Positions 26,166 through 35,003 are shown, numbered from the stretch's first letter. The stretch: DNA of 64,000 nucleotides from an uncultured Bacteroidales bacterium (GCA_934725015.1 CAKVAS010000010.1:1-64000), one strand, 5' to 3'. Made by a program: numbers and translations. Notes: generated from the sequence alone by a model not told the origin.

Positions 26166-27743
26166 TTAAATGGAGGAAATTCTCATTATGTCATCCTCAA
26201 AGGAGGCCGGGGAGACGGCCTTGAGACGGGTGCGGGAACGATAGGCGTAGATGGTGGATTTGGAGTAGCGCAGCAGTTCCGAAATGCGGTCGGTGGAATT
26301 CAGGCCGAGACGAATCAGCGCATATATCCTGAGTTCAGGAGACAGGACTCCGGGAGAGGGCTGGCGCACTGCATTTTCCGGCAGCAGAAGGGCATTGAAA
26401 TCAGAGACGAATGTCGGGAATATGGAAAGGAAGGTCTTGTCGAACACGCTGTAGAACGAGGCCCATTCACGCTCCACCACGGCATTGGACTTAAGCTCTT
26501 TCTGCAAGGCATGGATTTCGCCGGCAATCGCCTTGCGGTTCAGCGACTTCCGGTATTCCTCAAGACGGCCTATCCTTGCTATGCACTCAAGCATAAGCAT
26601 GGTCACATAAGTATTCTTTATATTGCTGGCCTCCCGAACGTTCCGCGCCGCCTCCTCCTGTCTGGCGCCGGCCTCCGCGAGTCTTGCCTTCTGACGCTTC
26701 AGGACAAGCACGAGCAAGAACAGCGCAGCCATAAGAAGGACAGCCAAGGCAAGGCAGCACCCCACCGCCACAAGACTGCGCCTCTGAGCCTTAAGATAGG
26801 CCTCATTGACGATTGAAATCATCGGTGCAATGGCATCGACCTTGAGACGCGCCTTGCAGAACACGGCATCGTCAAGCGAACGTGTCAGATACTTATGAGC
26901 CCGTCTGATGTCACCGTCCTCATAGAGCATCACGGCCAGCGTGCGCAAGGCTACATACTCTTTCTTCGCATTGACAAGGTCGGACATCGCGGACATTATC
27001 AGGTAGGACTTTGCATTTTCACGCAATCCGAGCGACTCGTAGAGTTCGGCTGCGGCAAGCGCTGCGGGTCCCATACGGGTGTCCGCAGGTTCAAGGCTGT
27101 CGCAGAGCGGAAGAATGACCTCCATCGCCGCCCCTACGTTTCCCGACGCGAGAAGCCGGCCGCACTTGAATACGGCATAGTCCGGCCGCCACAGCAGGAT
27201 TGAGTCCCGCGCCGTCAGAGCCTTCGAGTCATAGTGCGCGGCAAGGGCGGCATCCGGGCACAGGCTGGAGAGGGAACCGTAGGTGAAATAGTAGAGATAG
27301 TACATATCCACGAGACAGTCCTCAGACGCGGTTTTCCGGTCAACGCTGTCCAGAAGTTCCAAAGTTTCCGAATACAGGCCGGAAGTCGCATATTCCTTTG
27401 CCAATGCCGTAAGCGACAGGTTTACAAGCTCCTGCCTCCCGATATCTCGGGCAAGGGCAAGGGACTTTTCGGCATACGATGTCGCGGAATCCGTCTGGAA
27501 TTTGTCGTACAGCCCGCGCATCCCGTTCAGTAGTTCATAGCGTCTTTCATCGGGGAGCATACCGCCGAGCAGACAGCGGCAGGAATCTATCTCGTGCTGC
27601 CTCCGTCCGTCATACAGCTTCGCATCCCGCACCACCCTGTCCAGTTCCGCCAAAGAAGGGAAACTCCTGTCCGCCGTCCCGGCCGAAACCTGCAGCGGGG
27701 CAACAAGCAGGAGCAATGATGGTATTAGACTCTTAATCCACAT
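26166..27743 (-). CDS. Membrane-anchored TPR/HTH regulator (DUF6377-type)
   Basis: The 525-residue protein has an N-terminal signal or anchor (IKSLIPSLLLLVAPLQVSAG). About 280 residues of TPR-like helices (YAEKSLALARDIG, TLELLDSVDRKT, DIRRAHKYLTRSLDDA) are predicted to be periplasmic. A transmembrane segment lies near residues 325-350 (AVGCCLALAVLLMAALFLLV), followed by a coiled coil and a cytosolic C-terminus ending in a helix-turn-helix (LGLNSTDRISELLRYSKSTI, then YAYRSRTR). This is the layout of DUF6377 regulators next to SusC/D loci. It probably senses the glycan and switches on the downstream operon. ATG 27743 is chosen over an in-frame GTG at 27785 because it gives a proper signal sequence. 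Confidence 0.82.
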   Translation of the reverse strand: MWIKSLIPSLLLLVAPLQVSAGTADRSFPSLAELDRVVRDAKLYDGRRQHEIDSCRCLLGGMLPDERRYELLNGMRGLYDKFQTDSATSYAEKSLALARDIGRQELVNLSLTALAKEYATSGLYSETLELLDSVDRKTASEDCLVDMYYLYYFTYGSLSSLCPDAALAAHYDSKALTARDSILLWRPDYAVFKCGRLLASGNVGAAMEVILPLCDSLEPADTRMGPAALAAAELYESLGLRENAKSYLIMSAMSDLVNAKKEYVALRTLAVMLYEDGDIRRAHKYLTRSLDDAVFCKARLKVDAIAPMISIVNEAYLKAQRRSLVAVGCCLALAVLLMAALFLLVLVLKRQKARLAEAGARQEEAARNVREASNIKNTYVTMLMLECIARIGRLEEYRKSLNRKAIAGEIHALQKELKSNAVVEREWASFYSVFDKTFLSIFPTFVSDFNALLLPENAVRQPSPGVLSPELRIYALIRLGLNSTDRISELLRYSKSTIYAYRSRTRLKAVSPASFEDDIMRISSI

Positions 27744-27789
27744 CGGAATAACGGTCTCAAGTAAAAAGTTTGGAGTAAAAGTCACGGAA

Positions 27790-27898
27790 ACGGGGCGGAT
27801 GCAAGGCGGAAGTTGGATTTTACCCGCAGCAACCTGATGGTTGTGAGGACTAAAATCCGATTTCCAACGCCGCAGACGTGCCGCTTCCGCGGCTTTTA
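27790..27898 (-). repeat. Family A 3'-hairpin repeat after infB
   Basis: Read on the minus strand from just after the infB stop: TCTGCGGCGTTGG, then GGATTTTA pairing with TAAAATCC, an inner stem CAACC/GGTTG, and CTTCCGCCTTGCATCC. It is clearly related to the lpxA and mraY copies and has the same sense orientation relative to the gene it follows. It could be a terminator or a 3' stability element. Confidence 0.85.
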
Positions 27899-27902
27899 CC
27901 TT

Positions 27903-30854
27903 TTACAAGGTTCTCTTGACTTCGACGACCTGATAGGCCTCGACAATGTCTCCGACCTTGATATCGTTGTAGTTCAAGATGTTCAGACCGCAATCCTGAC
28001 CGGAAACGACCTCCTTGACGTCATCCTTGAACCTCTTGAGGGAGCCGAGCTCGCCCGTATAGACCACGATGCCGTCACGGATGACGCGAATCTTGGAAGT
28101 GCGCTGGAGCTTGCCCTCGCGGACAATCGCGCCGGCGATGGTTCCGACCTTGGAAATCTTGAACGTCTCAAGCACTTCGGCCGTAGCGGAAATCTCCTCC
28201 TTCTCCTCCGGAGCAAGCATACCCTCGATACCGTCCTTGACCTCGTTGATGGCGTCGTAGATGACCGAGTAGAGGCGGATTTCGATTTCCTCCTTCTCGG
28301 CAAGCTTGCGGGCGCCCGTCGAAGGACGGACCTGGAAGCCGATGATGACGGCGTCGGAAGCCGCAGCAAGGAGCACGTCGGACTCGGAAATGGCTCCGAC
28401 AGCCTTGTGAATCACGTTCACGCGCACCTCGTCGGTGGAGAGCTTGATGAGTGAATCGGAAAGGGCCTCAACGGAACCATCGACGTCACCCTTGACGATG
28501 ACGTTGAGTTCCTTGAAATTGCCGATTGCGATTCGGCGGCCAATTTCCTCAAGGGTCATGTGCTTCTGTGTCTTTATGCCCTGAATACGAATGAGCTGCT
28601 CGCGCTTGTTGGCGATTTCCTTGGCCTCGCGCTCGTCGGCCATGATGTTGAAGGTCTCACCGGCAGTCGGGGCTCCGTTGAGTCCGAGAACCGAAACAGG
28701 AGTGGAAGGGCCGGCCTCGTCAACTTTCTGGCCGCGCTCGTTGAACATTGCCTTCACGCGGCCGGTGTAGCAGCCCGAAAGCATCACGTCGCCGACGTGC
28801 ATCGTTCCGTTCTGGACGAGGACGGTGGCAAGATAGCCGCGGCCCTTGTCGAGGGAAGACTCTATGACGGCGCCGGTGGCCCTGCGGTTCGGATTGGCCT
28901 TCAGGTCAAGCATATCGGCCTCAAGAAGCACCTTGTCGAGCAGCAGGTCCACATTGGTTCCCTTCTTCGCCGAGATTTCCTGGCACTGGTACTTTCCGCC
29001 CCAGTCCTCCACGAGGATGTTCATGTTCGAGAGTTGCTCGCGGATTTTGTCCGGATTGGCCCCCGGCTTGTCTATCTTGTTGATTGCGAACACCATAGGT
29101 ACTCCTGCCGCCTGCGCGTGGCTGATTGCCTCGACGGTCTGCGGCATTATCGCGTCGTCCGCCGCGATGATGATAATCGCAAGGTCGGTCATCTTCGCAC
29201 CACGGGCACGCATCGCCGTGAAGGCCTCGTGTCCCGGCGTGTCGAGGAAGGTAATCCTCCGGCCGTTCGGAAGCTCCACGTTGTATGCGCCGATGTGCTG
29301 GGTGATTCCTCCGGCCTCGCCGGCAATCACGTTCGCCTTTCTGATGTAGTCGAGCAGGGATGTCTTACCGTGGTCGACGTGCCCCATGACCGTAATCACA
29401 GGCGGTCTCGGAACGAGGTCCTCCGGCTTGTCGGCCTCCTCCTCGGAGTTGATTTCCTCCGTGAGGTTGGCGGTCACGAACTCAACCTCATAGCCGAACT
29501 CCTCCGCGACGAGCACGAGGGTCTCGGCATCAAGGCGCTGGTTGATTGACACCATGAGCCCGAGGCTCATGCAGGCGGCTATGACCTTTGTCACCGGAGT
29601 GTTGTTCATGAGGGTCGCGAGGTCGTTCACTGTCACGAACTCCGTGACCTTCAGAACCTTCTTGTCGAGTTCCTGCTGCTGCATCTCCTCCTGGAGCCTG
29701 TCAGCGGCGGCCTCCCTCTTCTCCTTCCTGTGCTTCGCGCCGAAGTTGTTCTTGCCCTTGCCCTCGTTCATGCGGGCGTAGGTCTCCTTAATCTGCTTCT
29801 GGATTTCCTTCTGCATCTCCTCGGTCTCTGCCTCGGTCATGGCAGGCTTGAACCTGTCCTTGCCACGGTTGCGACCCTTTCCTCCGCCGGACTCGTTCCT
29901 GCCCTTGCCGAAGTCACGCCCGTTCTTCCCGTTACCGCCGTTCTTCCCGCCGGAGTTCTTTCCTCCGCCGTTCCCGGACGCATCGACCTTGGTGACGTCC
30001 ACCTTCTGGCTCTGTCCCGGCTTTATTCTCTCTCTCTTGCCCTTCTTCTTAGGAGTCTCGAACTTGCTCAAATCGACCTTGCCCATGACCTTCGGGCCGG
30101 CCAGCCTCTCGACGGCAATTACGGCCTCGCGGGGCTCCTTCCGAACCTCCGCTACGGCCTTCTGCGGCTCGGCTGCCGGGGATTCAGCAACCGCCTCCTT
30201 CTTCTCCGGCTCGGCGACGACAGGCTCCGCAGGCTTCTCAACATCCTCAACCGCCGGCTTTTTCTTTCCGATGCCGTCAAGGTCAATCTTGTCTATAATC
30301 TTCGGCCCGAAGCTCTCCCTTTCCGGCTTCACCGGATCCTCAACAGGCTCAGCGGGCTTTGCCGCAGCCTCTGCCGCCGGACGAGGCTCCTCAACAGACG
30401 CCGTCCCGGGTGCCTCGGCAGGAGTCTCCTCCCGCGTCTCCTCATGCACCTCCGGCGCCGGCTTTTCCTCGGCAGGACGCACCTCCTCCGCAGCGGCCGC
30501 CGCGGCAACCGGAGTCTCGACGACAGGAGCCGGAGCAGGCTTCTCGGGAGCTGGCTCCGCGATGGAGGTAGTCTTTATAATCACCTCCCTGTCAGCATCC
30601 TCGTCCTCGGCCGCAGGCTTCTTCTTGGAAACGTCAATCATCGCCTTGAGCTTCGTGGCCACCTTCTCAGAGTCCTTCTTGGCCGCGAGGTCGCCGCCGA
30701 ACTTGGCCTCGACCGCAGGCATGAACTCATCCGAAATCTTGGCGTTAGGGTCGCTCGTGGTGATGTTGGCACCCTTGCCGTTAAGGAAATCGACGAGCGT
30801 GCCGACCCCGATGTTGAACTGTCTTGCAATTTTGCTTAATCTGATTTCTGCCAT
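27903..30854 (-). CDS. infB: Translation initiation factor IF-2
   Basis: The 983-residue GTPase brings initiator fMet-tRNA to the ribosome. The true start is MAEIRLSKIARQFNIGVGTL (ATG 30854, with AAGGGG 8 nt upstream), the usual IF-2 N-terminal domain; in-frame codons before it are leader. A long Pro/Ala/Glu- and Lys-rich linker covers about residues 80-400, as in other Bacteroidota. The G domain has GHVDHGKTSLLDYIRKA (about 488), DTPGHEAFTAMRARGA and NKIDKPGA. Domains II-IV follow, ending in DIVEAYQVVEVKRTL. It is the third gene of rimP-nusA-infB, and a family A hairpin follows its stop. Confidence 0.97.
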   Translation of the reverse strand: MAEIRLSKIARQFNIGVGTLVDFLNGKGANITTSDPNAKISDEFMPAVEAKFGGDLAAKKDSEKVATKLKAMIDVSKKKPAAEDEDADREVIIKTTSIAEPAPEKPAPAPVVETPVAAAAAAEEVRPAEEKPAPEVHEETREETPAEAPGTASVEEPRPAAEAAAKPAEPVEDPVKPERESFGPKIIDKIDLDGIGKKKPAVEDVEKPAEPVVAEPEKKEAVAESPAAEPQKAVAEVRKEPREAVIAVERLAGPKVMGKVDLSKFETPKKKGKRERIKPGQSQKVDVTKVDASGNGGGKNSGGKNGGNGKNGRDFGKGRNESGGGKGRNRGKDRFKPAMTEAETEEMQKEIQKQIKETYARMNEGKGKNNFGAKHRKEKREAAADRLQEEMQQQELDKKVLKVTEFVTVNDLATLMNNTPVTKVIAACMSLGLMVSINQRLDAETLVLVAEEFGYEVEFVTANLTEEINSEEEADKPEDLVPRPPVITVMGHVDHGKTSLLDYIRKANVIAGEAGGITQHIGAYNVELPNGRRITFLDTPGHEAFTAMRARGAKMTDLAIIIIAADDAIMPQTVEAISHAQAAGVPMVFAINKIDKPGANPDKIREQLSNMNILVEDWGGKYQCQEISAKKGTNVDLLLDKVLLEADMLDLKANPNRRATGAVIESSLDKGRGYLATVLVQNGTMHVGDVMLSGCYTGRVKAMFNERGQKVDEAGPSTPVSVLGLNGAPTAGETFNIMADEREAKEIANKREQLIRIQGIKTQKHMTLEEIGRRIAIGNFKELNVIVKGDVDGSVEALSDSLIKLSTDEVRVNVIHKAVGAISESDVLLAAASDAVIIGFQVRPSTGARKLAEKEEIEIRLYSVIYDAINEVKDGIEGMLAPEEKEEISATAEVLETFKISKVGTIAGAIVREGKLQRTSKIRVIRDGIVVYTGELGSLKRFKDDVKEVVSGQDCGLNILNYNDIKVGDIVEAYQVVEVKRTL

Positions 30855-30952
30855 ATATATCCCCTTATAGTCTTTCCAATTATACTTTGCGAATCCCGCG
30901 TCGTCCCATCGGTCGCCGGGCTGCCGGAACGCGGAAACTCCCGGCACGCGGC

Positions 30953-32197
30953 CTACTCGAACTCGGCGCTGAGAATGCGGCGCACGTCAGCCACGGTCTC
31001 GTCCTCAAGGTCAGCCCTCTTGGCGAGGTCTTCAGGGTCGATTGCAAGCACGCTCTTCGCCGTGTCGCAGCCGATTGACTTGAGCTTGTCGATAATCCAC
31101 TGGTCAATCTCGTCGTCGAACTCCTCAAGCAGGATGTCGTAGTCCTCCTCATCCTGCGACTCAACCTTCGGAGTCTCTCTCCACACCTCAATCTCCTTGT
31201 CAACGAGCATACCTGCAAGGCGTATGTTCACGCCGCCGCGGCCGATGCCCTTGGTGACCTCCTCCGGAAGCATATAGACCTTGATTTTCCCGTCCTCGCC
31301 GTTGACGATGGATGAAATCTTGGCCGGAGCGAGCGCACGGGTGATGAGAAGCTGGGTGTTGGAAGTCCACTGAATGACGTCGATGTTCTCGTTGCGGAGC
31401 TCGCGGACGATTCCGATGATGCGGGAACCCTTGACTCCGATGCAGGCTCCGATAGGGTCAATCCTGTCGTCATACGACTCGACGGCGACCTTGGCCCTCT
31501 GCCCCGGGACACGCACTACCTTCTTGATGGTGATGAGGCCGTCGTAAATCTCGGGAACCTCGGCCTCGAAGAGCTTAGCGAGGAAATCGTCGGAAACGCG
31601 GGAGAGCGTGATTATCGGAGTGGTGTTCCTCATCTCCACGGACTTGATTATTGCCTTCACGGAGTCGCCCTTCTTGAAGTGCTCGCCCGGAATCTGCTCC
31701 ATTTTGGGAAGCTTGAGCTCATTGCCCTCGTCGTCAAGGAGAATGACCTCCTTGGCCCATGTCTGGTGAACCTCACCGGAGAAGAGCTGGCCGACCATAT
31801 CCTTATATTTATTATAGAGGTTCGCCTTCTCAAGGTCCATGATGCGTCCCTGAAGATTCTGCCTGATGTTGAGAATGCCCCTGCGGCCGAAGTCCTTCAT
31901 CTCGATTTTCTTAGCGAAGGTCTCGCCTATCTCGTAGTCGTCGCCGTCGGCGTTCACCTCCTCAAGCGAAATCTGCTTGTTCGGGTCCTCCACCTTCTCG
32001 ACGACCTCCCTGTTCCAGTAAATCTCGCAGTCGCCCTTGTCGATGTTGATGATGACGTCGAAATTGTCCGCGTCGCCATAGACCTTGGCAATCTGGGTTC
32101 TGAAAACATCCTCAAGCACACCCATCATCGTCGGGCGGTCAATGTTCTTCTGATTCTTAAATTCCGCAAACGCGTCCTTCAGTTCAATCTTTTCCAT
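30953..32197 (-). CDS. nusA: Transcription termination/antitermination factor NusA
   Basis: The 414-residue protein has the NusA N-terminal RNA-polymerase-binding domain, an S1 domain, and KH modules (QRAKVAVESYDDRIDPIGAC with GVKGSRI, the KH GxxG loop). It ends with a short acidic region and a helical segment (IGCDTAKSVLAIDPEDLAKR). It modulates pausing, termination and antitermination. It sits between rimP and infB, the widely conserved order. The gap to infB (98 bp) contains a small GC-rich inverted repeat but no ORF. Confidence 0.97.
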   Translation of the reverse strand: MEKIELKDAFAEFKNQKNIDRPTMMGVLEDVFRTQIAKVYGDADNFDVIINIDKGDCEIYWNREVVEKVEDPNKQISLEEVNADGDDYEIGETFAKKIEMKDFGRRGILNIRQNLQGRIMDLEKANLYNKYKDMVGQLFSGEVHQTWAKEVILLDDEGNELKLPKMEQIPGEHFKKGDSVKAIIKSVEMRNTTPIITLSRVSDDFLAKLFEAEVPEIYDGLITIKKVVRVPGQRAKVAVESYDDRIDPIGACIGVKGSRIIGIVRELRNENIDVIQWTSNTQLLITRALAPAKISSIVNGEDGKIKVYMLPEEVTKGIGRGGVNIRLAGMLVDKEIEVWRETPKVESQDEEDYDILLEEFDDEIDQWIIDKLKSIGCDTAKSVLAIDPEDLAKRADLEDETVADVRRILSAEFE

Positions 32198-32216
32198 ATT
32201 ATATATTCATTTATTT

Positions 32217-32684
32217 TTATTTGAAATCAATGTGCGGACGAACATAATTGACGTCGTCATATCCGAACCTGTCGCAATGTTCCACGAGTTCCTTTTTCTT
32301 CTTCCCCTCGACGGCTTCACGCAGGCTGTATCTCAGCGTCACCGAGCTTTCGTCGGCATCGACAAGTTCCGCGACTACCTTCCGTCCTCCCCTCAGAGCC
32401 GCCTCCACCTGCGTCCCGACGGCTTTCCTGTACTGCTTCAGCACCTTGAACGGCTGGTCAAGCCCCGCCGAGGTCACGGTCAGCGAATAGTCCTCGACCG
32501 CCCTGTCGAAGCATTCCTCGAAGCGGCGGCTGATTTCCACGCAGTCGTCCAGAACCACATTGGAGTCCTCGGACTCGATGACAATCTCCACGTCATTGTC
32601 CCCCGAAACATTTATTTCGACAATAAAGCATTTTCGTGCAACGACGGCGGGACCCACTGCATCTATAATCTCTGAAATTTTCAT
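32217..32684 (-). CDS. rimP: Ribosome maturation factor RimP
   Basis: The 155-residue protein assists 30S subunit maturation. The chosen ATG at 32684 (MKISEIIDAVGPAVVARKCF) gives the family length; in-frame codons up to 32759 lie in the leader. Typical features are DCVEISRRFEECFD, YSLTVTSAGLDQPF (the conserved VSSPGLDRPL-like stretch) and a C-terminal SH3-like beta domain. It is the first gene of the rimP-nusA-infB operon, behind a well-formed promoter at 32765-32796. Confidence 0.93.
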   Translation of the reverse strand: MKISEIIDAVGPAVVARKCFIVEINVSGDNDVEIVIESEDSNVVLDDCVEISRRFEECFDRAVEDYSLTVTSAGLDQPFKVLKQYRKAVGTQVEAALRGGRKVVAELVDADESSVTLRYSLREAVEGKKKKELVEHCDRFGYDDVNYVRPHIDFK

Positions 32685-32764
32685 TTCAACAAAATTTGGA
32701 GTGAACCTTTCACTTTTGAGCATGAAAAAAGGGAACTCTGCGTCCCCTTTCTCTCTCACGGCGA

Positions 32765-32796
32765 CAAAGGTAGGAAAAATGTATTACCTTTGCAAA
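32765..32796 (-). promoter_or_regulatory. Promoter of rimP-nusA-infB (TTTG-N20-TACCTTTG)
   Basis: On the minus strand TTTG (32796-32793), 20 nt, then TACCTTTG (32772-32765) matches the Bacteroidota sigma-ABfr consensus TTTG-N17-23-TAnnTTTG. The expected start is near 32758, giving a leader of about 75 nt to rimP. It overlaps a plus-strand -7 box for lpxD. Confidence 0.75.
32785..32792 (+). promoter_or_regulatory. -7 box (TACCTTTG) for lpxD
   Basis: This is an exact TAnnTTTG match, 41 nt before the lpxD start. No clear -33 TTTG is present at the right distance. The box lies inside the spacer of the divergent rimP promoter, so the two promoters physically overlap and may exclude each other. 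Confidence 0.6.
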
Positions 32797-32833
32797 TATT
32801 TTTAATATAAGGAGAAAAAACAAAAGGCTGCTT

Positions 32834-33829
32834 ATGGAATTGACGGCAGGACAGATAGCGGAAATACTGAACGGGGAGGTCGATGGCGACAAGAACGCCG
32901 CAGTGACGACCTTCGCAAGAATCGAAAGCGGAAAGCCGGGGGCGATATCATTCTACGCCAACCCGAAATACGAGGAATATGTCTATGAAAGCAAGGCGTC
33001 GGTAATCATCGCGAACAGAACCTTCGTGCCTAAGAAAGAGGTCGGGGCGACGCTCGTGAGGGTGGATGACGCATATTCGGCGGTCGCGGCGCTTCTCGAA
33101 TACGTCACGGCGCAGAAGAAGAAATATTTCCGCCACCGGGGAGCGCGCTGTCATGTCGCATTTTCGTCGAAGATAGGCAGGAAGGTCTATGTCGGCGATT
33201 TCGCATATATCGGAAAGAAAGCGAAGGTCGGCGATTACACGAAGATTTACGAACAGGTCTATGTGGGCGACGGGGCGACTGTCGGAAAGAACTGCATACT
33301 CTATCCGGGGGTGAAGATTTATCCGGGGATGGTGATCGGCGACAACGTGATTATCCACGCGAACGCGGTCATCGGAGCTGACGGATTCGGATTCGCGCCG
33401 CTTCCTGACGGAACATACAGGAAAATCGAGCATACGGGGAACGTCATCATCGAGGACAATGTGGAAATCGGGGCGAACACCTGCGTCGATAAGTCCCAGA
33501 TGGGTTCCACGATTATCCATAAGGGAGTGAAGATTGACAACCTCTGCCAGATTGCGCACAATGTGGAGGTGGGAGAGAACACTGTGATGAGCGCGATGGT
33601 GGGCATAGCCGGTTCCACGAAGGTCGGCGAGCACTGCATCTTCGCGGGGCAGGCCGGCATCGCGAACGGGCTGAAAGTTCCCTCACACACCACTCTCGGA
33701 GCACAGACTGGCCTCATAGGCAACCTCAAGAAGGAGGGCGAGGTGCTTTTCGGAACGCCGGCGCTCCCTCACAGGGACTTCCTGCGGGCCTACGCGGTCT
33801 TCAGAAAGAACGGGAAGGGGGACAGATAG
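32834..33829 (+). CDS. lpxD: UDP-3-O-acylglucosamine N-acyltransferase LpxD
   Basis: The 331-residue enzyme transfers an acyl chain from ACP to the 2-amino group of UDP-3-O-acyl-GlcN, the third step of lipid A synthesis. The N-terminal LpxD domain (MELTAGQIAEILNGEVDGD) precedes a left-handed beta-helix built from hexapeptide repeats (IGDNVIIHANAVIGADGFGF). The catalytic His is probably that of QIAHNVEVGENTVM. The end (HRDFLRAYAVFRKNGKGDR) forms the usual C-terminal helix. It is the first gene of lpxD-lpxC-lpxA. Confidence 0.96.
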   Translation: MELTAGQIAEILNGEVDGDKNAAVTTFARIESGKPGAISFYANPKYEEYVYESKASVIIANRTFVPKKEVGATLVRVDDAYSAVAALLEYVTAQKKKYFRHRGARCHVAFSSKIGRKVYVGDFAYIGKKAKVGDYTKIYEQVYVGDGATVGKNCILYPGVKIYPGMVIGDNVIIHANAVIGADGFGFAPLPDGTYRKIEHTGNVIIEDNVEIGANTCVDKSQMGSTIIHKGVKIDNLCQIAHNVEVGENTVMSAMVGIAGSTKVGEHCIFAGQAGIANGLKVPSHTTLGAQTGLIGNLKKEGEVLFGTPALPHRDFLRAYAVFRKNGKGDR

Positions 33830-33894
33830 CGGCGCTGGTCAGGCATTTGGAGCAAGCGCCTGCCCCGCATGGGGACGAATAAAAAAAAATTGCT

Positions 33895-33902
33895 TACCTT
33901 TG
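33895..33902 (+). promoter_or_regulatory. -7 box (TACCTTTG) upstream of lpxC
   Basis: This is an exact TAnnTTTG match preceded by an A9 run; a -33 element is not evident. Transcription from here would give a leader of about 185 nt containing a family B repeat before the lpxC ATG at 34095. It suggests that lpxC-lpxA can be transcribed separately from lpxD. Confidence 0.55.
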
Positions 33903-33971
33903 CGCCCCCGAATTATTAAAATAGAATCTATTCAATGTCTCAGGTCTATTGATTTCATGGTGGAGAGTCAC

Positions 33972-34090
33972 CGAAATCTACCCTCCGGGATTTTGAATAA
34001 GATTTTTGAGGATAGATTTGTTTTTGAGGAGGGAGCATACCGGGCGTATGTGACCGATGAGAAAACAAATATAGACCAAAAAGATATTCA
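33972..34090 (+). repeat. Family B dispersed repeat in the lpxC leader
   Basis: It contains GAGGATAGATTTGTTTTTGA, then GGAGGGAGCATACCGGG and TGTGACCGATGAGAAAAC, and ends ATAGACCAAAAAGAT. The same order of blocks occurs on the minus strand at 57252-57352. Shortened relatives lie at 44468-44545 and 53088-53145. An in-frame ORF runs through it into lpxC, but I treat it as non-coding. Confidence 0.75.
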
Positions 34091-34094
34091 AAAG

Positions 34095-34997
34095 ATGAAA
34101 AGACAGAATACGCTCAGGAAGGAATATACTTTCCATGGCAAGGGGCTGCACAGCGGAAAGCCGGTGACGATGACGCTCAAGCCTGCTCCTGCCGACACGG
34201 GAATCCGTTTTGTAAGGACTGACATAGGACCGGACGCCACGGTTGACGCGCTCGCGGAGAACGTCTCATCGACGGCGCGCAGCACCACAATCTCATCGGG
34301 AGAGGCTACAGTCGGGACAATCGAGCACCTTCTTTCGGCGCTCACCGGGCTCGGGGTTGACAACGTTCTGATTGAGATTGACAGCGCCGAGGTTCCGATT
34401 CTGGACGGAAGCGCGAAGCCTTATGCGGACGCAATCGCGCCGGACGGGCTCGCGGGGCAGGACGCTCCGAGGCATTATATCACCTTGAAGGAGAAGGTGG
34501 AGTACAGGAATCCCGAGACCGGAGCATTCCTCACCATCGAGCCTGCCGAAACGTTCAGCTACGACATCACGATTGACTTCAACTCGAAGGTTCTCGGGGT
34601 ACAGAGCGCGAGGTTCGACGCCGGGACGGACTACATCCGCGAAATCAGCGCCTGCCGCACTTTCTGCTTCTTCCACGAGGTCGAGTACCTGCTCGCCAAC
34701 AACCTCATCAAGGGGGGCGACGTCGATAACGCGCTGGTGATTGTCGAGCACCCCATCACGGTGGAGCAGCTCAAGAACGTGTGCAGCCACATCGGCAAGC
34801 CGGAGCTTCAGGTCAAGAACGGCTACCTCAACGAGTCGCTGCATTTCGACAACGAGTGCGCCCGCCACAAGCTGCTGGACCTCATCGGCGACCTGCGCCT
34901 GACCGGAGGCTTCCTGCAGGCCAAGGTGACGGCCTATAAGTCCGGCCATACAATAAATACTACCGTTGCAAAAATGGTCAGAGAAAAAATAAAATAG
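34095..34997 (+). CDS. lpxC: UDP-3-O-acyl-GlcNAc deacetylase LpxC, not fused to FabZ
   Basis: The 300-residue zinc amidase catalyses the committed step of lipid A synthesis. Start MKRQNTLRKEYTFHGKGLHS is the normal LpxC N-terminus; upstream in-frame codons lie in a repeat. Zinc ligands are present: GTIEHLLSAL (His, preceded by the catalytic-region Glu), then NECARHKLLDLIGD (His and Asp). The catalytic His is in YKSGHTIN. The protein ends 10 residues later (VAKMVREKIK). In most Bacteroidota this point continues into a FabZ dehydratase domain of about 150 residues, which is absent here. The next gene, lpxA, starts 6 nt downstream. Confidence 0.95.
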   Translation: MKRQNTLRKEYTFHGKGLHSGKPVTMTLKPAPADTGIRFVRTDIGPDATVDALAENVSSTARSTTISSGEATVGTIEHLLSALTGLGVDNVLIEIDSAEVPILDGSAKPYADAIAPDGLAGQDAPRHYITLKEKVEYRNPETGAFLTIEPAETFSYDITIDFNSKVLGVQSARFDAGTDYIREISACRTFCFFHEVEYLLANNLIKGGDVDNALVIVEHPITVEQLKNVCSHIGKPELQVKNGYLNESLHFDNECARHKLLDLIGDLRLTGGFLQAKVTAYKSGHTINTTVAKMVREKIK

Positions 34998-35003
34998 AAA
35001 AAT

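Noticed and set aside
30922..30946. Possible terminator or attenuator between nusA and infB (TGCCGG/CCGGCA)
   Set aside because: The stem is only 6 bp with a 13-nt loop and no T-run. nusA and infB are normally co-transcribed.
33900..34094. N-terminal extension of lpxC by 65 codons
   Set aside because: The extra residues are encoded by a family B repeat and are absent from the LpxC family, whose N-terminus matches from MKRQNTLRKEY.
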